A program made the translations under genes and the position numbers. From Symsagittifera roscoffensis (taxonomy: Eukaryota > Xenacoelomorpha > Acoela > Convolutidae): DNA of 64,000 bases. Under the pieces are notes generated by a model. The model ran no database searches and had not been told where the DNA came from. It worked only from the letters and a program-made list of their open reading frames with translations. The DNA lies in the NCBI RefSeq assembly GCF_963678635.1, contig NC_087066.1:3846485-3910484 (forward strand), read 5' to 3'. Shown here piece after piece: positions 10,960-20,222 of the stretch. Position 1 is the first letter of the stretch, and every line of letters begins with the position of its first letter.

Positions 10960-11145
10960 ACCTATTTTGTTGTCCAGTGGGGCGCAGAGCATAGTGTGAA
11001 ATATGCCACATACAGTCCTTCCGCTATCCGTTATTGTCATACCCTGTGGCAGTGGGGTCACATACTCGCTCTCCTATCTCCCGCTTACACTCAGCCACTC
11101 AGGCACTCGGAGAATACGACTCATCGTAGTTCAGAAGCCTCGATT
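10960..11145 (-). pseudogene. Copy C exon 5 remnant with TGA and frameshift
   Basis: The frame reads YSPSA, stop (TGA at 11101-11099), then VAEC, against YSQYACVAEC in A and B. About 60 bases later the match moves to another frame and reads TVCGIFHTMLCAPLD, against PVCGFFQSMLCVPLD. The spacing to that Cys is 28 instead of 30 bases. Both lesions lie in the conserved Cys-rich palm region. Confidence 0.85.
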
Positions 11146-11299
11146 AGACACCATCACTCACACAATTGGACTAGTTAGATGTGAAGTGTTAGAATACTTT
11201 CCCCGTGTTTCGGAATGCAATCTTGCACTACAGCTTGAAAAAATCTTGCAAAAAAAAATTCAATATTCTTGCTTCTTTGCGCAATTTTCTTGTTGAAAA

Positions 11300-13183
11300 A
11301 TTTGCGTTCATTTTGCAAAATTAACTTTCCATTGAAGAAATAGGCACGGTTTTGCATTCCATTACAGCAAAAAATTCTTAAGTTTCTTACTGATTCTGGT
11401 ATATTCTGCACTGTTTAAAGTTTCTGGTAGTCTAGAAATTTTGGAGATTTAATACTTCTAGAACTTTGTTGGGCTGTATAAGAGACTTCTTGTGATATAT
11501 TTTCCTCACCAATTAAGTAAACAGTTTCAGCAGAATTCTTGATTAATTCAAAAAAGCCAAAATGACCCATTTTTGGGGTAAAATTTTGGTTGAGATTTTC
11601 GGAGAAACAATTGCACCATATTAATTCAGATGAAATGCTCAGCAACTTTTGTTCTCTTCACTTTTTGTCTAATCTTCGCCCAAATTCAAAAAAACGTGTT
11701 TGGAAATTCAAGTTTTGTTCGTTTTGTCCGGATCCTTTAAAACAACACTGGGTAAGTCCCCACGTTCCTTACTCTTAACGAAAAAACGAGTCATTGAGTT
11801 TCTCAGTTGATTTGGACTTATTAGACGTTTGATATTTAAAATACCAGTCGCTAGCACTTGCCTCCCTATTGTAACGATTCGCTCAATTGGTGACAATCAG
11901 AAAAATAAGCCGATTGGAACACGGTTTTTGTCGAAAAAATTACTAGAAAAACGAAAAAAAAACGTAAAACTCTATATTTGAGAGTCTTCAATGCGTTCAT
12001 TAATCGTAACGAAAAAACGAGTCCTTAAGTTTTTCAGTTGATTTGAATTTATCAAAAATTTGATATTTAAAATATCAATCAGTAGTATTTGCCTCCTTAT
12101 TGTAGTTAATGATAAAATCTTTAATTGTTTGAACAGCTTTTGCCAAAAATGGTTAGTTGAAAACGCCAACGCTGCCTCAATTACCAGTACACTGTCACTG
12201 TTTTTGAAAGTCACTATTTTAAATTCTGGCGCCCCAAGTATTTATGACTATTTTTTTCGTTTGTGTCTTTTAGTTATATTGTTTTAGAAGTTTGATAGCT
12301 TCTTATATGATGATGCTTCATGTTTACTCAGTATTATACCATGCGCTTTATTTTATAGTAACAAAGCTTTCGAAATCTGAAAATGCAAATTTAACTGATG
12401 TTTCTAGAATCTCGTAAATGCGGAGCAATGATTATTACTTCTTAAACGTGTCAATGTCTTTTCAAAGCTTTTTTATTTAATAAATCACTCACACAAATTT
12501 CTTATATTTTGCTAAAATGATGCCAATGAATTTTCAAAGCTTTTTTTAGGCATGATATTCGGTATATCGTACCAAATAAAAAAGAAAAAAAAATTTGCCA
12601 AAAAATGCTAATCATAATATATGGAAATAGTATGACTAGCACTTTTTTGTTTAAAATTGCCTCAAACTCTTTTTTTTGGTTTTTTTTGTAAAACTCATAT
12701 CGAATTTTTTACTGCTCAAATCAAATTTAATTTTTGTGTGGGTAACGTAGTCCTGGATACACTAATGTTGGATGTTTTTCCTTTTCGCTTAATAAATTTT
12801 TTCACAATTTCTATAAAAATTTTTTCTTTTGTATGGCATGTATGCCTTGATCAATGTCTGATAATTTGAAAATTAAAATTTTAAAAATAAGCATTGTTGA
12901 AATTTTTTTATTAAAAATTTAAAATTTGTTAGTTTTGTTATATCATTTGTGTAAAACAATTGAGAGCGTTTCCTATGACAATTGAGCTCTGAGACAATTG
13001 CGAACGTTTCCTATGCATTATTAATGCAAGACCGTTCAACCTTTGGTGACTCCTGCTTTGAGTAAACCAAGGTCTTCGTCACTTGCGTTCGGTTATGAAA
13101 CTTCGGTTAAGGCTCTTGGTTTATGAAAAACAATTGTCATACATTTTTCATATAGGGAAAAATGTTTGTCATAGAGATTTCAT
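11300..13183. other. No gene; diverged local duplication near 11.77-12.2 kb
   Basis: Two blocks about 230 bp apart (11775-11890 and 12000-12120) share AACGAAAAAACGAGTC, TTTCAGTTGATTTG and TTTGATATTTAAAATA. The remaining sequence is AT-rich. An R4-like motif set with CATACATTTTTCATA lies near 13135-13190. Confidence 0.6.
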
Positions 13184-13325
13184 ACAGTTTTTTTTTTACT
13201 GTTGGCCTTTACATGGTCAGCTCTGTTCTCGTAGACAACTTGATCGACTGAGATGTCGTAATGGTATCCGGGAGAGATTTTGTGATCCAGAAGTAAGATT
13301 GAAAAGGGGGAAATTCTCAGAACTT
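13184..13325 (-). pseudogene. Copy C exon 4 remnant
   Basis: The frame contains HKISPGYHYDISVDQVVYEN near 13285-13225, against LKISPGYHYDISVEQHEYDN in A. Further upstream the frame closes with a TGA before the rest of the exon. I cannot see a good acceptor, so only the core is sure. Confidence 0.75.
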
Positions 13326-13509
13326 CAGATCTCGTGTCACCTTAGACTCATCTGAACATGAAAACTATTAGAAATTATTGCCCAAAGTTTTGGCAGCCAT
13401 TTTTTTCAACTAATTTGAGATAATCCAGGTAGTATTTTAAGAAAACTGATTTCTGCAGACAGGCCTTCTAGAAATCATCACGACAGTTTTTACAGGTCAT
13501 AACCACTTG

Positions 13510-13817
13510 AATTAGGGGGAGGGGGAAGTTCTTCTCCATTCAGGGATTGGACCCCTGCCGAACCAAAGGATCCCCCTTTGTATTATCTTGAGATATCCAT
13601 TTTGGGCTGCCGAACTCTAAAATTTTCTAAAGCGCGCGCTGAAAAAAAGCACGATTCTTTTGTCAAAGTTTTCCAAAACATTTTGGACTAACTTTTCAAA
13701 TCTTCGCCTGCGGCGCAGAAAATTTGGCCAAAACAGTGGTTTTTACTGATTTGGGAGAGCTCGGAAAATCCGCCCCCCCCCCAACTCGAACAAAACTCCT
13801 AGATCCGCCACTGAAGT
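13510..13817 (-). repeat. R3 hAT-like MITE copy
   Basis: The right edge reads CCTAGATCCGCCACTG, the reverse complement of the R3 end CAGTGGCGGATCTAGG. It includes the GAGAGCTCGG block, a C run and the GGACCCCTGCCGAACC block typical of the family. Confidence 0.75.
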
Positions 13818-15128
13818 TCACTATCAAGCAGTGTGGGTGATATTATCATTTAATTATTCCTTATTACTTCTTTAACATTTTTCATCTTTTTGTGTGAAAT
13901 CAAAGCGTAGGCAAATTAATTTACTTTAATAGTTCCACTTAGATGAAGGTGAGTCTTTAATAGTTTTCACCTACCGCGGTTACCTTTAACAGCACATCTC
14001 CACATCACTTTTTTCTCGAGGTAAAATTTTTGTTCAGATGATTAAGAAAGACGTTTGAGATCGTTTTTTTGGTAGAATTTTTTAGTGTCGAAAATCCGAA
14101 AGACTTCAAAAGAAAGCTGGTCTGCTTATATATCGAGCGTCTTCGACTCATGCAACGACCCTGGTCAACTGTGAAACTCATGTATTGATAGAAATGAAAA
14201 ACGTATAAAATTAAGGTGAGAGAATACACGCAACTTGTCATAAAGTCTGGGGCGGATCTAGGATTTTTCTCGAGGGGGGGGGGGGGGGGGGTGTTGGATT
14301 TTCAAAAATAAAATGCAAATTTTGTCGACCTTTTGTTTTAGGTCAGCCAAATTGATTTTCTGAGCTCTGCCAAATCACTATAAAGACCCCATTTTGACCA
14401 AATTTTCTGCGGCTTTTTTAGTCACTTTTTGGAAAAATTTTACCAAAAAATCGCGTTTTTTTGGCGCGCGCGCTTCCCCTCATAAATAGTATATATTGGC
14501 GCCCAAGGCGCCTATAGAAAAATTTTAGGGTCAGTCAGCCGAAAATGGTCAAAATAGAGCAAAGGGGGGTCAGCAGGGGGTCAAATCCCTGAGGGAAGGG
14601 GCGTCATTTCATCGGCAAATCTTCTTTCAAATGTTTGTCCTATACACTTGTAAATTATTGTAGTAATAAGAAGTAGTGTGAATAAACAGTTGATCTTACC
14701 CGGATTTGCGTTGCTAGGGTCAAATCTAGTACATCAAATGGGGTCATTACGTAACACACTCCCCACGAAGACACAAAAGTGACCCAGTCTGCATTCAAAG
14801 TCATACAATTGCGACCTGCAGATGCAAAACTGATTTTTTTTCTAATTTTATACTAGCGTAAAATACAAACAAAATACTAGCGTATCAGAAAATTTAGAAA
14901 AAATGAATATATATTGCAAAGGAATTGTCTCGTGACAAAAAACTTTTTTGACGGAAATGGATCTCGACGAAAAAAACATCTTAGGAACACAAGTTGCAAT
15001 TGCGAATAGTTTTATGTAGTTTTTTGACATCTTCAATTCATCATCAAATTGCATTTTAATTTTGAGAAAAAATTGAAGCAACACAACATAAAAAACATAA
15101 AACCGCAGAAATCATTAAAAAAACTTTT
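13818..15128. other. No gene apart from the R3 copy
   Basis: Apart from the R3 copy the stretch is AT-rich. Its last 70 bases (from about 15055) already match 27312 onward, marking the visible left edge of the tandem duplication. Confidence 0.5.
14249..14620 (+). repeat. R3 hAT-like MITE copy with an 18-G run
   Basis: It opens GGGGCGGATCTAGGATTTTT and has the GTCGACC, GAGCTCTGCC and GTCAGTCAGCC blocks of the family. Eighteen G in a row lie at 14274-14291. The right end is worn. Confidence 0.75.
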
Positions 15129-15312
15129 CAATTGTTTTTGAAAATGTATGAAAATTGTATGATAAACATTTTGTCCATAGATTTCATGTATGGAATTGTA
15201 TGATGAGGATTTTTGACAATTTGTTTATCATCATCATACAATTCCATACATCAAATCTATGGAGAAAATGTTTATCATACAAATTTCATACATTTTCAAA
15301 TAACAATTGGAA
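15129..15312. repeat. R4 long hairpin (copy 1)
   Basis: Two arms of about 80 bp are near-perfect inverted repeats. The left contains GTATGATAAACATTTTGTCC and ATGTATGGAATTGTATGATG; the right contains CATCATACAATTCCATACAT and GAAAATGTTTATCATAC. The loop is about 10-15 bp. This is a foldback MITE with no coding content. Confidence 0.85.
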
Positions 15313-15459
15313 ATTTTTTAATGAATTCTGCGGCTTATGTTTTTTATGTTATGTTGCTTTGATTTTTTCTCAAACTTAAAATGCTAATTGATTTTTTTTC
15401 AAATTGAAAATTTTCAATACATATTTTTTTATTTTGTCAAATGAATTAAGAAAAAAACA

Positions 15460-15591
15460 TAAACAGATCAGTGTAGATCTCCAATTTCTCCAAGCGTTTG
15501 ATATGTACTGAATACCATCGAAAGAATTTGAGATGGAAAGATGCAGAGTTATTTTAAAAATAGTTTCACGGGTTTCTGTTTTGTTTTTCAT
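15460..15591 (-). pseudogene. Isolated DEG/ENaC first-exon fragment
   Basis: From a Met at 15591 the frame reads through ETIFKITL and FDGIQYISNAWRNW, against FHGIQYIANASRRY in exon 1 of copy B. The similarity stops in the region of TM1, and no outer-domain sequence follows. It may be the first exon of copy C, or a leftover of the duplication. A sister fragment lies at 27745-27870. Confidence 0.7.
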
Positions 15592-15624
15592 CGTGGTTGA
15601 AAGAGATCATTAACACAAAACTGA

Positions 15625-15890
15625 ATTGGCATTGTGATGGCTGCCCCGAGTTTTATTTTATACAGGATGATTAATTGATGAATCAATCAAAACCAAACAG
15701 TTTGCTGATAAGTTTGTTTTTGTTTCACTTTTTTTCAAGGGCCAAATTTCTCTGTAATAAGTAATTGCTCCGATTACGTTTTTATATTTCTTCATTTTTG
15801 ACAAAATAAAAAAGTCTGTATTAAAAATTTACATTTTGAAAAAAATCAAATTGCATTTTAATTTTGAGAAAAAACCGAAGCAGCTAAAGT
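15625..15890. repeat. Duplicated block (three copies in the window)
   Basis: The block starting GAATTGGCATTGTGATGGC and ending near ATTGCATTTTAATTTTGAG is repeated at 27070-27345 and 27885-28145. It always lies just upstream, on the minus strand, of a first-exon fragment. Confidence 0.75.
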
Positions 15891-15924
15891 CAATTCAATT
15901 GATCCGTATTGATCTCCATACTCC

Positions 15925-16350
15925 GATACTCATCATACATTTCCAAACAACAAAAATTCCTTATCATACATTTCCATAGCACAAAAATCCTCATCATACA
16001 ATTCCATACATTAAATATGCTTACCATACAGTTTCCATATATGAAAGAGTTGAGGAAAAAATTTCTTGCAGAAAATTAAGAAACTGAGGTTGCAACTTCT
16101 AAAAAACTTTTTTCTCAGGTTTTCTCTGTCCAGAGATTGCACGGCTTATTAGATGAGCTATATTGTAATTTATGCCTCAATTGAGAAAAAAAAATTCCAA
16201 AAAAAGTTTGTCATATATTTTCCATTTATGACAAAATGTTAGTCATACATTTTCCTTTTATGGGGACATATTTATTAAAGAGAATTCATACAATTGAAAT
16301 TGTATGGATTTGGATGACAAGAAAATTAGCATTTATGAGAATTGTATGAC
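15925..16350. repeat. R4-related remnants
   Basis: Several short segments carry the R4 words CATACATTTCC, ATCCTCATCATACAATTCC and AATTGTATGAC. The matching segments in the second unit are at 28190-28330 and 28600-28770. Confidence 0.6.
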
Positions 16351-16719
16351 AAGCATTTTTGTTCAACCCGGTGAAACATTGCAACAACATCAGAAGCAAA
16401 ACTGCTTGTATCAGAGAGACGTCCTGAATGTTACAAATGTGGGCAAAAGTTTTCAAACTAGCTTTTCCGAACCCAATTACAGCTAAAATTGATCTGTTTT
16501 GAATATACTTAACTAATTTTTAAACAAATTAGCGTGCCTCAACTTGTGTAAATTTTGGTTTCGAACTTTTTGTCACAGATGCTACGCTCTAATTTCAATA
16601 ATATTCAATTTTCGCCCAAATTAAACTGTTATCCTGACCTACTTGGCAAATTTTAAGCCCCTCAACTTTATGAAGTATGGTTGCGAGCAATTTTTTTGTT
16701 AATTTGTTTTTGAGCGCAG

Positions 16720-17040
16720 GATATTGAGATGATTGGGAGGGGGTGAACGTTTCCTTTTCAAGGGTTCTCAAAGGGCTCCCCTGCTGACCCAAAGGGCCCA
16801 CTCTGTACTAATTAAGACCTCCAATGTTGGCTGACGAACTCTAGTTTTTTTTCTAAAAGCGCGTTTTTTTTCTAAAACATACTAAATTTGAGAGGAAAGC
16901 GAGCCGAAAAAACCCTCCTTTTTGGTCAAAATTTTTCGAAAAGTTGATTACCCAAAAATCCTTTTGCGTTTTGCCTGCGGTCCAGAAAATTTACTCTAAA
17001 TAGGAATTTTGTAGTGATTTGTGAGAGCTCGGATCCACTA
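16720..17040 (-). repeat. R3 hAT-like MITE copy
   Basis: It contains the minus-strand R3 blocks GAGAGCTCGGATCC, GCCTGCGGTCCAGAAAATTT and a run near GGGAGGGGGTGAACG. The counterpart in the second unit is 29140-29455, so the insertion pre-dates the tandem duplication. Confidence 0.7.
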
Positions 17041-17689
17041 GCAGTAATTTTTTGAAATCATTCGAATTTTTTCAATGGGCTTTGCAAAGTTCTGCTGTGT
17101 TTTTGACTGTCCTAAAAAACCAAAAAATTTAAATAGACAAACTATGTGGAACCGACTAGAAACACAAAAGTAGGTATCCGATGAATGGAAAAAAAACTAA
17201 TTTGAAAAAAGTATCGGAACTGGACTCTTTCAGATGAAAAACGATAACTTTGCAAGCCAAATTTTTGGAGAGAAAAAATCGTACTTTGTTTTTTTAGCAT
17301 TTTTGTAACTTTTGAAAATTTTATCAAAAAATTTTCTCACGAAAAAGTTTTGTGGTTTATGCAAAAAATTTTGATGTATGGAAAGTAACCTGGAAAGTTA
17401 ACATGCCAAAAATGTCTGAAATCCAACCCAGAGAAAAACCACACGAATACAAGTACTCCATAACCTTCTTTGAAAGTCCAAACTGGGTTACCGTAAACTT
17501 CGATAAAACCGACAGTACGAGAAAAACATTTTTTTTTCAGTTTCAAATAATGACTTTGTCTATTTCTTCTAATTCTGCTGCTGGTTTAAGTTATGACTAT
17601 CCATCATGATCAAGAGCTAGAACACATATGCTATTCAGCCGATTTAAAAGAATCGTTGTTGAGCACCTACTACAGATTTAAATGAAATT

Positions 17690-18320
17690 TTTCAGATTAT
17701 TGTTCTGACCATTGAAAATGGGGAGGAACTTTGAATTCGGGTGCATTTTAATTTTTTTTTGCTTTTCACGCGAAATAAGGAAGCACAAAATTTTGTCAGA
17801 CTACGTTGAGTGATATATCATATTGAAGACCTTTCAGTCATGCTTTGAACGACCGTAAAAATTTTCCAAAAAAATGTCGAGAAAACCCGGTTTGAATTTT
17901 TTGATTTTTTGTCTAAATTCTAGCAAGTTAAGTCAGCGAACAGTATGCTTAATTAAGTCGTCTGTCTACATTGGATTAATCATTCTTAATTTTATTTTTA
18001 CTCGAGTAACGTCAATTTTTGGAGTTTTTAAAAGCTTTTTCCAAGAATTCTGCAAAAAAAAAATTGAAAAATTAAGAAAATTTTTTTTCGGTTTTTTAAT
18101 TTTTTTTTGGTTTTTTGTCTAACTTTTAAAAGACTTTTGTCCAATTTGCCCATTTAATTATGCCTATGTTCTAATTTTTTGTTTGATTACTTTCATCGCG
18201 CCACCCAGAAAAAAAACAATACTAATTTAGAAAAAAGTTTGTGTATTTTGTTAACACTATTGTCGGAGCATTCTGTGAGGCTTGCACAGTAACCAGTATC
18301 CTTGTTTTTGTTAAGATTTG
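17690..18320 (+). repeat. R2 repeat copy
   Basis: It starts near CCATTGAAAATGGGGAGG, passes GTCGAGAAAACCCGGTTTG, and ends with ATTGTCGGAGCATTCTGTGA and GCACAGTAACCAG. The same block order, in one or other orientation, is found at 22060, 30195, 34540 and 57330, with a partial copy at 43150-44320. Confidence 0.75.
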
Positions 18321-19483
18321 GTCCTTCAACAACCGGCTTTTAGCACGAGTGATAGGGTGTTTCAAAGCAGTAATCTTTTTATTATGATTTAATAATAATT
18401 TTATTATGATTACTATTTACTGAAGAAGTGGTGACTGTAGGCACATCACCATCACTTTGCTTTTTGGAAATCAAATTAAACAAATAAACGATCTAAATCA
18501 ATTTTCGTGGCTTCTAAAGAGACATTTTTGTAGATGGTTCATTCGAGAAATCAATAGTTTGAAATCAAGTTTAGAGCGACATTTAACTTTTGTCCGTTTG
18601 TATGTCTTCGTTTGTGAGAAAAAAAACATAAAATTTTCGGAGAATTTTAGGCTGCGTTTTTATGCTTTTCTGGACTGTTTTATGAGTGTTTTGTATGAGA
18701 TTTTTTGTTCAGACATGTTTTTTCATCCCTTTGATATTTCAATGAAATCTGATTTAAATAAAATTATAAATAGTTCGACACGCTCCTAATTAAAGCTCCT
18801 ACAATTTGTATACTTTTATATTTTAAACGTATCATTACTCTTTGTGGATTTTAAGAGGTTATCGTTTGCCAGCCTAAATTCACGATACTAGATCAAAAGT
18901 GATATAATTGGGCAATTTTGAAAAACTTCACTTAAGACTTTTTGTGGACGAGCTTCAATGAAAATTATTATAATATGCTCCCGAAAATACTGGATTTTTG
19001 TTAAATTTTCAAATTTAAGGCGAACGTTTTTTTCTTTTTTTTGTCCATTTTAAAGAATACCGAATAAAAATACTTGTATAGTTGGATTCTGAAATACAAT
19101 GAGGTATCATGAAAGAGCCCGTACATTGTCAGTGAGAATGCACCACTTCTCAGTTTTTGTTTCTAAATTTTTACAGCAAATGGACTGTTTCAGATAAAAA
19201 TGATAACTTTGCCAGCCAATCTTTTTGGAAATAAGCCAAAAAAAATCCAAGTATCCTGCAAAAAAATTACAAAATAATGAAAAAAAAAATTTCGGCTTTT
19301 AATGTTGTTTTTTTTTAAAATTTTTTCAATGAATTTTGTTGAAAAACTGTTGTCCAGTTTGCCCATCTAATTATGACTGTTGAATATGCCTATGTTCTGA
19401 AAAATTTATCAAAAAAGGTATCTAGGTGAGTTTTTCTGATTTAAACAAGTCTTCATTTCGGCTTCAAAAAGTAGCAAGGATCT
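18321..19483. other. No gene; part of the tandem duplication
   Basis: The sequence is AT-rich and matches 30840-32160 with moderate divergence. An open frame of 110 codons at 18457-18789 is broken into other frames in the second unit, which argues against coding. Confidence 0.6.
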
Positions 19484-19687
19484 TCCCGTACCTTACAAAA
19501 ACTTGGAAACCAGATCTGAGCATCGTAAAATCTTGCCTATTTCAGATCTTGTCCAGACATGGTGCATGTTTCGTTTGGACATGGACATGTCTGAATCAGG
19601 ACTGAGGCAGGCATGGATTCCATCACAAAAGCAGATCTGCTCAAGGCCTGATTCAGACCTGGGGCACACAGCTCCCTGAATGAATTC
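19484..19687. other. Segment present in unit A only (about 204 bp)
   Basis: In the second unit AAGGATCTTC is followed directly by ATTTTTGATTATTTTGG, while here about 204 bp lie between them. The extra piece is less AT-rich and has internal inverted words such as CTGAATCAGG and CCTGATTCAG. It is an insertion in A or a deletion in B. Confidence 0.75.
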
Positions 19688-19842
19688 ATTTTTGATTATT
19701 TTGGATGAGAATCCCGTGTACATTTTCCTATCAATGAACGCATTCTGGGAGATTGCGATTTGTTGAATATAATTTGCACGCATGATATGATTTTCAAAAA
19801 CTCAAAGTTAGAATGTAGTTTCCTTGATACACCACAGCTTGC

Positions 19843-20222
19843 TTATATTGGCTCTGTTTTTCTTCTCTGTTTCAAATCCACCAAATGGGCAATTAACGCT
19901 GCAACTATGTCTGAAAAGAGGAACACAATCTCGAATATGGAGAACAGACTCGCCCCCAAGCACAGGCCAAGAGACCCCCCAATTAGGGCAATCAAGTCCA
20001 GGTAGCTGTACTGAAAGTCAACTGTCACTTTCTCGTAGGCAGATTTGGGGAAATATAGATCGACCGAAGCGACGCTTTTGCTCCAGTAGGATTCGTTGAA
20101 GTTTTTGCCCATGAGAGCATTCAGGTTTGCGACCGCATTGGAGTTGGGGAATTTGGTCATCTGTTTGCTTATTTCGTAAGACGTGAAATTACACGAGGGC
20201 TTGCAGTTTTTGGTGCACAAAT
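19843..20222 (-). CDS. Copy A exon 6: TM2 and C-terminus
   Basis: The exon follows acceptor TTTTAG and ends at TAA. It has the CTKNCKPSCNFTS motif, then YSYLDLIALIGGSLGLCLG, the GAS filter and TM2 ending in a charged KQRRKTEPI tail. The cytoplasmic tail is very short for the family. Confidence 0.92.

Larger units (their letters stand above)
10289..13325 (-). pseudogene. DEG/ENaC channel copy C (damaged)
   Basis: Three segments match exons 4, 5 and 6 of copies A and B in order on the minus strand: 13325-13184, about 11145-10960, and 10680-10289. The last is intact. The middle one has a TGA where A and B have the Cys of the ACVAEC motif, and about two bases are missing further on. No match to exons 2 and 3 was found upstream before copy A, although a first-exon-like fragment lies at 15591. 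The family forms trimeric sodium-permeable channels with two membrane segments and a large Cys-rich outer domain. I read this as a dying paralogue. An alternative is a short transcript using only the last exon. Confidence 0.8.

Noticed and set aside
18457-18789. 110-codon plus-strand gene
   Set aside because: Its counterpart in the second unit is broken into other frames, and no domain is visible.
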